Positions 10,576 through 21,997 of a DNA stretch of 64,000 nucleotides are shown here, piece by piece. The position numbers were made by a program, and so were the translations under genes. The stretch is from Penicillium oxalicum. Taxonomy: Eukaryota > Ascomycota > Eurotiomycetes > Eurotiales > Aspergillaceae. The stretch covers positions 310,001 to 374,000 of the forward strand of contig NC_064655.1 of NCBI RefSeq assembly GCF_001723175.1, given 5' to 3'. The notes beneath the pieces are model-generated. The model ran no database searches. It was given only the letters and a program-made list of their open reading frames with translations, and had not been told where the DNA came from. The first letter of the stretch is position 1. Each line of letters opens with the position of its first letter.

Positions 10576-10873
10576 CTTGGCAAGATAGAATACCATGAAT
10601 AGCAGGGCGAGGACGGTCGTACTGTGGCAGAAAAAGTAATCCAATGTGAAGCACGTTTTGCAGAAGCCTTTAACTGTCTCTTACCATATCCTTCTTGGTA
10701 GATACTGGCAGGCCCGGGTATGAATGATACGTATAGATCCGACAATTTGGCCCCTCCATTATCAGCCAATTTTTAATCGAATACAGGAGCCAGAAGTCGT
10801 TGTGGCGTCGCAGCAGATTATTGCGGTGCTTACGAAGCTGCTCCTGCTTCGCACGACTATTGTTGGATGCCAT
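10576..10873 (-). CDS. Small MADS/SRF-like domain protein (5' exons)
   Basis: ATG 10873 opens MASNNSRAKQEQLRKHRNNL, then LLRRHNDFWLLYSIKNWL and GRIYTYHS-like residues (CRIYTYHSYPG). The basic N-terminus, the RKR-type helix and the following beta-like IMEGPN-RIYTY segment resemble the divergent MADS-like proteins common in Eurotiales. Exon 1 is 10685-10873, with donor GTAAGA. A 62-nt intron and a CCACAG acceptor lead into exon 2 (10576-10621, YDRPRPAIHGILSC), followed by another GTAAAT donor. The next exon was not located, so the 3' end is open. Likely a nuclear regulator if expressed; the family assignment is by pattern only. Confidence 0.45.
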
Positions 10874-11099
10874 CGCCGTCTGGCCTATTTCAATGGACGG
10901 CCGAACGGAGACTTTATGGCACACTCAGTTGTTTTGAATCGCAGAGATGTCTTCTATATAGAACATCGGGTTAATGCTTTCATACTTCAAATCAGGTGGA
11001 TGAGCAAGTTCAGCACTTGATGACCAGGTTCCCATTGATATCAAGTCGGTCAATGGTGCGTCTGTAGGAGAAAGAGGTAACTGTGTGTGGCCTGTATGG

Positions 11100-11345
11100 C
11101 TCATCTCCGGTTATGCTCAGTTTTTTTCACACCATACAAGGTGTAGTCCTCGCCGATAGTTTCAGATTCGCTATTGCATAGAATGTTTGCAAGCCAGCCC
11201 GCAATATTCTGTTCAAATCGTCACGCCTCGAAAGTATGCGTCGATTCCTTTAGCCTTGTGGGTGCTAGAACTTTAAGGGTTATATATCCTTGCGGGAGCA
11301 TTGCTGTGAGAATTTGTTGTTGCTCATTGATGTCTTGGTTAATAA
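11100..11345 (-). pseudogene. Possible coding relic with one TGA
   Basis: A minus-strand frame reads DINEQQQILTAMLPQGYITL, then KVLAPTRLKEST, TFEA, TGA, and RFEQNIAGWL with SETIGEDYTLYGVKK. The composition and continuity on both sides of the single TGA look coding (CGA-to-TGA would explain it). I cannot name the protein. It lies upstream of the MADS-like gene on the same strand. Confidence 0.3.
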
Positions 11346-11809
11346 CCTCTTTCCCTAGGATTAATTCTTATTCAGCCGCACTTACCAGCTGGCTTCATCT
11401 CCATGATATTTGCCTCTATTTACGGTGGACCTTTTCGCATGCTTATTGAGGGTGTCCCCCTTTGTCGTCTCCTGTGGACTCGAGTTCTCTCTACTCATTC
11501 CTTGCTTTAACATAATTCAAGGCTTTCGGACTTTCTCCGACAACGGGCGAGTTATGTGCTTGCTTCCGCTATGAAGGAGTCGATCCCGTCAGTAGGAAGT
11601 AAAAGCGACTGTCTCCCTATTACGATGGCAGGAGTTCTATCCGAAATAGACCTGATAGCTCTATTCCATCAGGCAAAGTCACGGTGTGTCGTAGCCTTCA
11701 CAGGTCAGAATAGACCATCTACTGACATTCCCAATGGTGCCCGAGGCAACTCGTCCCTCATCCATCTAGTTATATCAATATTAGTGAGGGCAAGGAAACC
11801 AAAAAGGAG

Positions 11810-12724
11810 GTGCAAACACCAGGTTATACGGCATTAAGTAGACAATCATCAGCACCACCCTTCACGGCAAAAAATACGACCTCCCTCGTAGCGCTTGATC
11901 TACCGATCGGCAGATCCACCGATGTGACAACAAAGTCGTCCCCTGGGTCCTTTCCCTCGGAAGGGCCAGCAGCCACAAAAACATTTATCAGCCAGCTTTC
12001 ATTCCCCACTATTCCCACCAATCACAAAGGCGCTAAGGACAATGATCAAGTCCCGGCCGTTCGAACTGACATGACATGGAGCCGCCCACATCGGCTCTAG
12101 ACCAGGGAGTCAGAAATGCTGATTCAGATAAATAAATCACGGAGCTTTCTTCCACAGCATACCCGGCAGTTCCAGCTTCGGACTCTGCAGATCTCTCTTC
12201 AAAAACGGCGGTAGATACGACCTTGCTATCTTCAGTACTCGGGATCACATCGCTTGGGGAGATTTCTCGATCACCACCGCATGGAGAGCTTTTACCCACA
12301 TCGAGGGGAGAATCACATGTCAATGTATTTACAGGCGTCTCTTTTATCGACCATTTGAACAGGTCCAGTACCATGATGAATCCCGTGAATTCAAGTAGTC
12401 AAATTATGAAAGAGATATCTGGTACAGAAACGTTTGATTTGGTCAGTCTCCAGTGACACAGCCGCACCCAGCCTATCATTGCCACAGTCGACTAAAAACG
12501 ACCTCACCGACTGCCCCAGCTCTATAACCGATCTTTCCAACTCATCGTTGAAATACTTGACCATGGATAATACGCAAACGTTGATGGAGATCTTGAGGCA
12601 AAGTTCCGCGGCGATCCTGGGGAGTGTGTCTGGTGCTGGTCTAGGTTTCACCATTATCTTGGTTTTCCATCGGTTTTTCTACCAGTCATTCAATGAGCCC
12701 CTAAAAAAGATGCTCCTCGCTTAA
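11810..12724 (+). pseudogene. Ser/Thr-rich protein with C-terminal membrane segment, frameshifted
   Basis: Three plus-strand reading frames follow each other closely: 11810-12100, then a frame ending at 12456, then 12434-12724. They share Ser/Thr/Pro-rich composition, and the last ends in a hydrophobic stretch (SGAGLGFTIILVFHRFF) typical of a single transmembrane helix. Two indels would join them into one gene. No family recognised; antisense frames of similar length exist, so the strand is not certain. Confidence 0.3.
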
Positions 12725-13433
12725 CCCGAACGAGAGTCAGGGTTTGTAGACGAATGATCCAACCCTCAGCTTTCCAGCGGATTAGAAATTTCCCGGTTTT
12801 CAGTCGACAGTTGAAGAGATATCCGTGATAAAGACAACTACATTTAGCTAGTGAACGAAGCGAAAAACTCCACCGTATATTTCCCTGTAGAATAATAGAT
12901 GATGACGGAATAGTCCTCAAAATTTGCGCGGTAAATGGCCACAAAACCGAGCTCAACGGTCTGCCAAAATACAATTCTAAATGCAGAAATGGAGGTGGGG
13001 CATGACGGTTCAAGGACCTTTCACCAGTTTGCTCGAGGCTCCACTGCTCTCCAACTAATTGTCATCTCTGTTAACCACCCCCTGTTAACCACCCTTCCAC
13101 CCTTGGTCATCATTAATTCATTTGTCCTCATTACTCTCAACAACAGTGACTGCGACTCAATGTAGTATGGCAACAAACTACTCATTTTCGTAAATCACGC
13201 CGTTGCATAACTAGAAAAACCACTGTTTAAAAGCCACTTGCTCGGGCAGGTGTAAGCATCAAAATGTCTTCGAAAGCTAATAATTCATTAGTTCTACACT
13301 CTGTTAATCTCAACATAGAAAACACAGAGTCCGTCCAGGTAAGAATGAAGTCTCAACTACCGGAATTTGCCTCGATGAGTTACCTCGGTGGAAAGAAAGA
13401 GACCTTGCTCCCTACACTCAGTCAACATTAACG
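12725..13433. other. Intergenic stretch, nothing recognised
   Basis: Includes a short tandem GTTAACCACCC motif at about 13070-13100 and AT-rich sequence just before the next ORF. No gene recognised. Confidence 0.4.
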
Positions 13434-14120
13434 ATGGCGATAATTCCTAAGATGGGAGATGTCCAAATTGACCGGAATTTAGCCGTATCGCCAGACAGCG
13501 GACCGTTCCTTGCATGGGGTTCCTCTTCCGGCCAAGATACGGCAACGGCGATTTCAAGGGAACCCGGGAAACTGGAACCGGTTAAAGTCCGGGATTGTCC
13601 GTGGGACGATAGATCGAAGACAACGGATAGGCCCCTTCTTGCTTCGTGCCCTTTCCCTTTGTGTGTGAAGTCAGCTCAACCTTTCATTCCATATCCAACG
13701 CCCCTAGCAAAATTGGCGGAAGATCGAGCGACGGCGCATAGTAGGCATGGTTTTGGTGGAAACGCCAAAATAAAGTCCATCATGTCAACCTTAACTAAAA
13801 AACGGAGAAACGGTCACCACGTAACGAAGCTAGGGCCGCTGATGTACCGCGGCTCACAGAAGACGGCAAAACAACTGGTTAAAATATCGCTTCAACATCG
13901 TCTTCACGAGAATTCGGTGACTCCGAGCCAAATGTACGACTCTTCACTGTACGCTATGGCAAAGAATCACCGACAATACAAACACCTGGTTCATGCCTTT
14001 CCTTTCGTGGTTAGGTTAATCCCCGAAAGTATACAGGACGGCCTAGCGTCAAAAGAAGGTCTGACTGTGTTGCAAATTGGGGCCTCTGTGGCGAAAAAAT
14101 GGGCATCTTCATCCACATAA
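13434..14120 (+). CDS. Hypothetical protein, 228 aa, single exon
   Basis: An uninterrupted frame runs from ATG 13434 (preceded by ACG) to TAA 14120. The product is basic and polar, with a Lys/Arg-rich middle (TLTKKRRNGHHV), no signal peptide and no membrane span. I do not recognise a domain. The ORF is long for this stop-rich region, which argues for a real or recently lost gene. No intron signals are needed. Confidence 0.4.
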   Translation: MAIIPKMGDVQIDRNLAVSPDSGPFLAWGSSSGQDTATAISREPGKLEPVKVRDCPWDDRSKTTDRPLLASCPFPLCVKSAQPFIPYPTPLAKLAEDRATAHSRHGFGGNAKIKSIMSTLTKKRRNGHHVTKLGPLMYRGSQKTAKQLVKISLQHRLHENSVTPSQMYDSSLYAMAKNHRQYKHLVHAFPFVVRLIPESIQDGLASKEGLTVLQIGASVAKKWASSST

Positions 14121-15396
14121 TATCTGTGAGGTTGAACTGAGAGTTGAGACGCGGCTAATAAGGGTAGCAGACCATGATTCTTTAAGCCAAGTATGATACA
14201 GATGGACACGGCCCGATTGGGGCGTAGTAGATTATCTAGAGATAATTGCCTTAAGAGCGTGAACTTAGCTTATCTTAGCAGTATTCTCGTTTTTGCTATT
14301 ACTCTAAACAAAAAATTAACTGACCTCAATGTAAAATATACTTTCAAGATTCACGCAAAGCTCAGACCAACAATCTTCACCGTGACTAGGGTCACACCCG
14401 TTTGTTTCTACATGGGCTCTTGGTGGGAATAGCCGCATAGATCACCGTTTACAAGATAAACCAGATACACCATGATCAATATTTCTAATTCTAGCTGGCT
14501 ATTTTGGTACACAGTAGATAAGATTAATTCAACCACAGCTTCGATACAAGTCTTCTCTCCTTCCTGATTCCATACCTTTCCTGGGTATGCACACGTCTAG
14601 GACGATAGATAAACAAGAATCTCCGATCTCTGTGGGACTAGAATCGGACTTTTTGTTTCCCTAGGTTCTAGACAAATCGAATATAGAATCAAGCCCTGAT
14701 CACAACGCCACCAACTCTGTCCCTCTACAGTCCTTGATTCTACAGTACCATCACAGCCAATTTGAAGTTGAGAATGGCTTCGACAACTGGATGATCTTTT
14801 CCCCGGACCAAGGCATTCGAAAGGTGACGATGAAGCTCTTAGGAGATAGCGGGGGTCTATTCAAGTAGCTTCACCTAGAAACTTGGGTTAAATATGTGAT
14901 GGGCCTGTCATCGGTGACCTTAACCGTATTCGAATCCTATCATGAGAAACCTGCTTTTTCGCTTTTTACTTTTTTGTGTCATTTCCCTCAGAGACCAATA
15001 GTTACCACCTCTCATCGCAAGTACGTGAGATCGTATAACCGATGAAACTGTCGGACCCAGACTAATGGTATCTTAGATAGCTCAACAGACGGACCGGTTC
15101 TTGCATAACAGCATTAGATACGCTTTGGAAGGCTTCGAGGAGGGAGGAAAATATGAGAATCTGCATCTCAATACCTCGAGTACTACTCATTTATTAAGAC
15201 GCTCATTTTGCGGCCGGACAAGGATGTACTCCTCCAACTGAGGACCCTTGAATCCTGCTACGCTCGTTACTGAGTTTCGGATCTCGCGCAGGGGCGCGAG
15301 TTTTCTATTGAGACAAGTTTCCTCTCCTCGCTCAATAGCCACTCAGCACCAGGAGTCGCCACCTAGTTAACTGGGCCGCCTGAACGACTTTCCTTC
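14121..15396. other. Intergenic stretch, nothing recognised
   Basis: No reading frame above about 80 codons and no repeat recognised. Confidence 0.45.
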
Positions 15397-15771
15397 TTGT
15401 GTATCACTAGTGTGTTGACGTATGACAACAAAATTCAATTTCTCGGCACTCGGTGGGATCGACGCTGTCATGACGCGCAGGACCTTTCCACAATCGAATA
15501 CTCCAGCGAAAGGCTATCAGAGTTATCAAAGGTGGGCACTACGGTGGATACAAGCACTATATGTGAGCTGACCTGCTTTTCAGAACCTGCTGCATCGGCA
15601 GAACTTCTATTCGCTTTCAGCGATCTGGCTGGTCGCCACCTCGAACCGGTTTTCATAGAGTACATCGACTCTTCCAGCAACTATCAAGTTTACAGGCCGA
15701 AACTACATAAAGCACCATCACTCGCATTTTTGTATCCTTTTGTCGTCGATCTGAAATGGGGCAATCGCTAA
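15397..15771 (+). CDS. Possible exon of a hypothetical protein
   Basis: An open frame of 124 codons to TAA 15771 with balanced composition (ELTCFSEPAASAELLFAF, then LAGRHLEPVFIEYI). It contains no ATG, so it could only be an internal or terminal exon; I did not find a convincing upstream exon. No family recognised. Confidence 0.25.
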   Translation: MCITSVLTYDNKIQFLGTRWDRRCHDAQDLSTIEYSSERLSELSKVGTTVDTSTICELTCFSEPAASAELLFAFSDLAGRHLEPVFIEYIDSSSNYQVYRPKLHKAPSLAFLYPFVVDLKWGNR

Positions 15772-16004
15772 GCACTGCCAGGGATCTTTAGTTTTATTCC
15801 TTATGACCGAGCTTCATGGCGGGGTATAGACGCGATCACTGAAAGGTAACAGTCGCGTTTTTCCAGGCATTGGCTAAATCAAATACGGACAAGACCTTAT
15901 TTGGACCGCTTGCTAGCTTCGCCTGGAGGCTAAAATTTGTTTGAAAAGTCTGAATGTAAGCGGAGAGAATACCCAATGAATTATTCGTGGTGCGACATTG
16001 TCGT

Positions 16005-16036
16005 CCTTTACCAATGAGTTCCTTTACCAATGAGTT
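16005..16036 (+). repeat. 16-bp perfect tandem duplication
   Basis: CCTTTACCAATGAGTT occurs twice head to tail. It lies inside a minus-strand open stretch (15836-16290, unrecognised) and shifts its frame by one base, as a replication-slippage event would. Confidence 0.8.
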
Positions 16037-16290
16037 TCTTTCAGACCGTATTGCTATCCCATGCCTATAGAGGCACAAAAAGTACAGGACGGATACTTGG
16101 CGTTCCAAGAATATTGAAAAACAAAGCGTATATTCGCAACTTCCCCTCCATGAGCACGTGCGAGCCACTCGGTCCATTCAAGGCTCCTCCCCAGCAATTC
16201 CCAGATAGTAATTAGCTTGGTCCGTTCCGTTCTGAAGTTTGCCGCCGATGATTCCAAAAGAATAGTAACTCGCAATCTGACAACCTTCAT

Positions 16291-17385
16291 GAGTTTTTTT
16301 GCCAGACCGACAAGATTACCGCATTCCGTGGAGATATAAACAGAGTTCTGTTCTATCTACGCTAGGTTCACCGCTCTGTCAGAGCCTCGTTTACTGCCAC
16401 CTACATAATTGCAGAAGAAAAGTCCTGACTGATTTTAGTAGGCCACTCGGGCGCAGTCTCCAGCTTGCGCAACACATTGTTGGCCTTCAACATCCAAAAA
16501 GTGCTGGATATTATTGAGTATCGGATCTACATATGCGATCCCCCGTGAGTAGTAGCAACTGGGTTGCTCCTGAATAAAAGTAGTTAGTTAACGGGGCTTG
16601 TATATGTCTTCATCAGAAAAGGGTTGAACCAGACATCGACGTAGACACCGCCAAGAAGTGCCGGGGCAGGAAAATGTGGCGGGGTCAAGGCCTGTTCATG
16701 TCAGTGTTGAATCTGTATTGAAATTCGGTTGGATGGTACTGCACTGGTCTAGTATTCAAGCTTCGATGGAAAACTTTGCCCACAGAGGGCGGTGGCCCAG
16801 CGAACTAGAAAGATCAGCTCCGCTGCATTCGCTCAGTTGGACGACTAACCGCTAGACCAGCGCACAAAGAGGCTGCGAGTAAACTTTGTAGAAAATTCAT
16901 TTCTTCCTCAAAGTAGCGGTTGAATATCTGGGCCTGCCGTGACGTGGTTGTATAAAGGTAACGTGTGCTTTATATATATCGTGGATCGGGTTGAGCGCGA
17001 GTAGCGCTGCGCGGGTCTCACGCCCTCATAATTAAGCCTGGCACTAAATGTATTCTCCAAGAAATATCCACATCAATTTTTGAACATTCAGCCAAGATTC
17101 CCAAATGAAGCCTAGATGTGCGATGTGACTTTTTGAACTGGGAGAAGTCCAAAAAAACTGGCCAAAAGCCCCTTCGTTTTCTCATCTCGGGGGAATTTTA
17201 ATTGCTTGACCCTGCTTTCGCATTAATCTACCTTAACAATTCTTCATGATTGTAGGACTCTCCTCTTGCCTGCTATTAAAAAAAAGCGCTACTATAAAAT
17301 CCAGCCAGAACCAGCGAGAAGCTTTACTGCCTAGAAGCCGGTCTCTGGTGACAAAAATCAGCAGCCTGTTTAGCAGATTGTCTTT
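16291..17385. other. Intergenic stretch, nothing convincing
   Basis: The plus-strand frame 16658-16855 has no family resemblance. A tRNA A-box-like string near 16830-16860 (minus) was examined and rejected. Confidence 0.4.
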
Positions 17386-17904
17386 ATGATCTTGAATATT
17401 CTTCTCGCGGCTCTAGCCACGACTACGCTCGGACAGCTTGAAATCAAGCAGTTTTCTAAAAGTGCATGTGACTAGCTCCGCAGCTAGCAAGGCTATCGAT
17501 TCGGAGACTTCGATTCAATTTAAATCGATAGACGCGGCTATTCACTTCTTCTGTCCGAGGATTGTGACTCCTAGCTGGAGTTTGCTCTTGGGAATTGTGC
17601 GTTATTGCCGTCCATATGTTCTGTCATCTACTTATTGTGTTTAGGCCTTAGTGGACCTTTAGTAGTCTACCCTGCGCTAGAAATTTCGCTTACTAATGAT
17701 TCATTAACTCGAACGACAAACAGTCAATTTGGGAGGCGGGAATTTCAGCAAAGTGCGTCAGCTACTGACTGCCTATGTGCCTCGGTTACGACCGTGCTGG
17801 AGGCGAGAGCCTCTTCGGCTCCAACCTCCCCCACGTCGGATGACTCCTCGTCAACGCAGGCCGGCTCCCCTTCGGCGACAGCAACCATGACAGCAAGCCC
17901 CTGA
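17386..17904 (+). pseudogene. Small secreted protein with Ser/Thr-rich tail, frameshifted
   Basis: ATG 17386 starts a clear signal peptide (MILNILLAALATTTLGQ) followed by LEIKQFSKSACD and then a stop. A one-base shift continues as TSSAASKAIDSETSIQFKSI. After another break the last frame (to TGA 17904) reads DCLCASVTTVLEARA and a Ser/Thr/Pro-rich tail ending TASP. The layout (signal peptide, Cys-containing core, Ser/Thr stalk) fits a small extracellular or cell-wall-linked fungal protein. At least two frame changes are needed, of which the second could be an intron. No named family. Confidence 0.4.
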
Positions 17905-18522
17905 ATTTGCTAGTGAAAATTGCATTCAGTGCCTTTGAATACACACATATATTTATGAAAACAATCGTCAAGCGTATTCATGAGAATGGCTGGAGAGCGC
18001 TAATGTCGAAATTTGAACCCCACAGTTACTGGTTTTCTCTGTCCCTAAAATGAAAGACCATCCCACACTCTTAATATTCATCAGTCTTGGCCGCAGCAGA
18101 GAAGTGAAATTAGAATATTCACCAAGATCAATGATTCCAGTATAAAAACCCCATAACTCCAAGATTGTTCCAGCCTTGATAAGCGGCCGACGTCTGCTTG
18201 ATCCTGTGATATGTCGCTTTTCCTACCTGATGCCTCTTTCCGTCGGGTAGTCTGATTTAAGAGTTGATTCTTGCCACTTTTTTGTTTTTTATGACTTTGT
18301 TGGGGCAAGCAACCTGGGTTGCGATAATCAGATTTCGAGATGCGTTGTCGCCCATTCCTGCACCGAGGCTCCACTCTTGACCAATACTCTTGGCAAAATG
18401 CCCCCTGTTGCAGATATGATTGTCGACTGGAGAGAACTGGAGATCCAGATAAGACGATTCCGACTTGGAAGAAGTCTTCAGTGGCTGGTATTGCTGTAGG
18501 TGTGTGAGCAATGGGATACCAG
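17905..18522. other. Stretch with unassigned minus-strand frames
   Basis: Overlapping minus-strand frames (17968-18162, 18081-18374, 18257-18511) have no family resemblance. They lie downstream of the 18523-18978 gene on its strand and could be its decayed 3' part; I cannot show this. Confidence 0.3.
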
Positions 18523-18978
18523 TTAATCTAATTGAATTTTAGTATCATTGTTATGGTGCCGTGAGAATGTCCGCACCTGATGAACTTGGTATGTCTTCGC
18601 TCCTTTCTGAATAGTAGACTCTAACTTGGCAATCACCGAGTCGAAAACCGCCTGCTTCTCCTTCATGACGCCATTACCGGCAGGAACGTGGTGGGCTGCT
18701 AGATTGCGTATTTGTTTGATTTGGTAGTGACAAGACTTTAGCTGTGAAAGCTCGTGTTCCGGTACCAGTTGTCTCAATCGCCCGTGGGAATCTTCGCACA
18801 GCGTATTGATTTTCTTGACGAACTGCAGAAGATCCAGTGTCTGATTACACTCGCAGTTTCGATCCTTCGGGCCCTCGAAAATGGCACACAGGACAAAGCA
18901 GAGAAACTCAAGTTCATCTTGCCATTTACATAGCTGTAGATGATTATGAAGTATTTGCGATACGCCAGGCGACATTCT
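18523..18978 (-). CDS. Protein with HEPN-type RNxxxH motif
   Basis: The frame is open on the minus strand from 19050; the first in-frame ATG is at 18978, and an upstream exon is possible because the frame is coding-like to 19038. The stop is at 18523. The key segment is CHYQIKQIRNLAAHHVPAG: R-N-L-A-A-H is a textbook R-N-x3-H motif of HEPN-fold nucleases and nucleotide-binding partners. It sits after two predicted helices rich in Leu/Cys (WQDELEFLCFVLCAIF; TLDLLQFVKKIN) and before a Lys/Glu-rich helix. HEPN proteins act as RNases in many defence and toxin systems; that role here is inference. A second R-x4-H gene is at 8690-9355, without obvious sequence similarity outside the motif. Confidence 0.45.
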   Translation of the reverse strand, partial: RMSPGVSQILHNHLQLCKWQDELEFLCFVLCAIFEGPKDRNCECNQTLDLLQFVKKINTLCEDSHGRLRQLVPEHELSQLKSCHYQIKQIRNLAAHHVPAGNGVMKEKQAVFDSVIAKLESTIQKGAKTYQVHQVRTFSRHHNNDTKIQLD

Positions 18979-19259
18979 TTCTGTAAATGCTAGTAACTGG
19001 ACCTTGAACTTGTCCGTGCTGCTACGGAAAATATTCTTCGGGTTTACCACCTTTTATCATGATGTCAAGACATCGTTATTTGATCCTGTATCACGTGACC
19101 GTCCTGTGTCATGTGACCGAAGACAAGCATGTCCCGTGTCCTATTCCTATAAAGGTAAAGGCTTCATAGCCGTAAACGCCACGACTTTATAACCCGGGGA
19201 GGCGGATATGAGACAGCGCGCTCTGAGATAGTCGCTATCATATAAACCTCGGCGGACTA

Positions 19260-19607
19260 TTAGAGCTCCGGACATGCAGGATTCAATCCGGCCAAGATGA
19301 GTTTCGCCCTATTCAACCACTCTCTGGCCTGCTCTGGCTCTGCCGTTTCCAACCCTAGCTCAGTCCCGTCCAATTCCCCCAATGTATAGTTAACGCGCTG
19401 GACGAAGGACTGGTTTGTTCGGAAGCTCGCGTGGAGTCCGGAAAGGGGGTTTTGGATATAGTGATAGTAGCAGTCGCTCGCACTCAAACCTTTTCCATCG
19501 TCTCACGGATTCGATATGTGAAAGTAATTCTCTTCCAGGCTACGGAAGAATTCATTCAAAACGGTCCTGTCGTTCGGTAGTCCCAGCGCGTGTGTATTGC
19601 CATCCAT
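19260..19607 (-). pseudogene. Hypothetical 116-codon gene with one TGA
   Basis: ATG 19607 opens MDGNTHALGLPNDRTVLNEF, and the frame runs to TAG at 19260 with a single TGA at 19503-19505 (FHISNP, stop, DDGKGLSASD). CGA-to-TGA would explain the stop. Both sides of the stop look coding (YYHYIQNPLSGLHASF; EPEQAREWLNRAKLILAGL). No family recognised. A Pro-rich minus-strand frame upstream (19913-19680) may belong to it. Confidence 0.35.
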
Positions 19608-20021
19608 GACTACGTCTTTCATGAAAACGGTTGGCTGTTGCACGTGTGCAAAAGTTGGCTCCCTTTCTTGCCGAAAATGCTATGCAGGCAGAAGCGAGGG
19701 GTGATGGGGTTCTGGTGGCATGGTAGGTTCGGGGGTGGCTGCCAAAGGAATTTGGACTGGGCCCACGTCGACCCCTTCTATGAGTTCGGCCGCGGGTAAG
19801 CCACCACTATCCCGCCGACCGAGAGTTTTTCCATCGCCAGTCGCCATGAGGTATCGGAAGAAGGCAAAGAAAATAGATGGAGAAACCCTGCCGTGAATTT
19901 TGGCGTCGACCAAGGACGCTGCAATGATTCTGCTGAAAGCACGAATCGATTTTCCTCCACCGAATTATCAAAGAGTTTTCCACTTTGTGCCTCACTGGAA
20001 TCTCCTTACCGTCCTCACACA

Positions 20022-21370
20022 ATGTGGGCGTCGGTAGATCACTTGACGGTGGATGAGATCCTCGACCAGGAGGAGTTCGAAATCCCTTTTGAGCGGCAAG
20101 CCAGAAGGAATGCTGCCAAAGAAGCGATTGTCCCGTGTCACGCTTCCATCAGAACTCTCTCGCGGTTATATCTCCACCTTTACTCCTCTGAAATCTTTGT
20201 CGCTATTCAATTGCCCGAACCAGCTTCGCCTTTTGCGTTTGCTGTCAAGGGCATCCAGATCCATGCATGCTTCGACTTCCTGTTACATGGTTCGGATGAA
20301 GGTTGCGCTGGTGTAGTTGCTGATTTTCTTAGCTCTTTCCGTGGACTACGGGACCTGTGCTTACGTTTATCGAATTTCCCATCAAACGAGTCCCTCGTCG
20401 AGGGTACTGAATCGCATCAATCCACTCTAAGATCCCTTGTGTATCATGAGCGACAGCTGATTCCGCTCGATGACCATGATGGGCTGGATGTGCGTCTTGT
20501 TTGGATTGCAGATTGTCTTCTGTGGTTGACCTGAGACAAATAACTGCACTGGCGCTATCGATGAATCCAGCGGCAGCGGTAAGTTTCGTAATCCCTCCTC
20601 CTACCGGTTCTAATAGAAACAGCAACGACACCTGGAACCGTCACCTGAGCATTCCCCGCTGGAGCTTTTATACCTACGTTTTAGTTGACCCGACTACATG
20701 CACCGTTACCTCACGCGAGAAATTGATTCTCTTTTGCGTAAATCGCGACAGCTATATCCTCTCCGTGACGTCACAGCCGACCCGTTTCCTCCTCTGTATG
20801 TGGAGAATAATGAGACAGAGCATAGTCATTGCGATCTAGCGGCGGCCCAGTGCGGCCCGACGGCAGATGCTACGCTGTCTGCATTATACACAGATGATAG
20901 ACCTACAGGTCTACAAGGCAAGGAAGCAATCTGGAGGCGAGACAACTGGGATTGGGAAGTCTAGGGAGAAGGAAGAAGAGAGAGAGAGGGAAAACCCACG
21001 ATGGGGGAAAAACCCTCAAGACACATGACCGCTGCTGGGCCTAGCAAACATCTGGAGAGGGCAAACTCTCTCAACAGAGGCCGACGAATGTTTGTCATTC
21101 GCCACGTGGGCTTTCAGCCCAGACGGGCTATTATCTTTACAAGTGCTCGGGGTTGGAGACTTCTCTCATGAGGATCGGTATCGGTCACAGCGCTTTTTAG
21201 TGCGTCGGCTGGGATCGTCAAATATTCCCCGCCCTACTCCCGAAATTCTGCCCTTTTACCCGATAGAGTTGTCCGACCCTCACATTTGGAATGGTGTCTC
21301 GGTGGATGGTGCTCGTTTCCTCGGGGCGTGTCTAGGGGGCGGTATAATGGAATCGCCGTACGAATTTTGA
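20022..21370 (+). pseudogene. F-box/LRR-like fungal protein, C-terminal part, frameshifted
   Basis: The plus strand carries characteristic segments of a large Eurotiales F-box-associated family: MWASVDHLTVDEILDQEEFE at ATG 20022, HGSDEGCAGVVADFLSSF, GLRDLCLRLSNF, LRSLVYHERQL, then after one frame change near 20510 SSVVDLRQITALALS, and finally FATWAFSPDGLLSLQVLG and MESPYEF ending at 21370. F-box proteins recruit substrates to SCF ubiquitin ligases; the N-terminal F-box itself is not visible here. Between 20560 and 21080 the frame is broken more than once. The stretch 20894-21073 is one arm of an inverted repeat whose other arm is at 22868-23048. Confidence 0.6.
20894..21073 (+). repeat. Inverted repeat, left arm
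   Basis: About 180 bp that match the reverse complement of 22868-23048 with few differences. The arm starts TGATAGACCTACAGGTCTAC and ends GGGCAAACTCTCTCA. It sits within the F-box-like gene, and the frame GLQGKEAIWRRDNW is preserved in both arms. No matching target-site duplication was found at the outer ends. Confidence 0.75.
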
Positions 21371-21997
21371 GATGAATGCCACTCCCGCGGCGCGGTTAGT
21401 TCTTTGGGCTAGAAGAACTTGTACTTCAGTCTAAATAGAGCTTTATCCAATTTATGACTATCTTAACGCTCCGTCTCTCCCAAGCTTCCTGGGCAATTTT
21501 TTCCTGCTGTCAGGACATATCCTCCTGTCAGAAAACGTATTTCACGTATTCTTGCTCAGCTACGGCTACCGCCACTCAGATTCAGGGGCAATAGACGAGG
21601 ACCTAGAATCAACATGTAACATACACGAACCAATCAACTTTTGCTTTAGCATTAACTGTCCACTTGACCGTGTACACAGTACCTAGCTGGTGATATCAGC
21701 ACCCGCCGACCGTATTGAACGGCTTTTTCCACGTCTCGAGGCCTGTTGAATTCGGCGGGTGGGCCAGTGATGCCAAGCTCAACCCGGGCAGTGAACCCTC
21801 GCCTGCAAACATTCAAAGCCCTTTCGGCTCATTCTTGAGGCTACGGGTAGCTCTTGTTGATCGCCTGCTCTATTCGCTTGTCTTGTCTCTCAAAGCTTAA
21901 GTCAGCATATAAGAAGTCGCTCAATCAATTCAATCCTATCCTAAATCCCTTTGGGAGCGGGATTCTATTCATCTGTAGGTCCTCAAATCGGGTTGCA
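21371..21997. other. Intergenic, likely promoter region of the next gene
   Basis: No gene recognised. It separates the end of the F-box relic from the ATG at 21998. Confidence 0.4.

Noticed and set aside
16820..16860. tRNA A-box-like string (TGGTCTAGCGG) on the minus strand
   Set aside because: No convincing B-box, anticodon stem or acceptor stem could be drawn.
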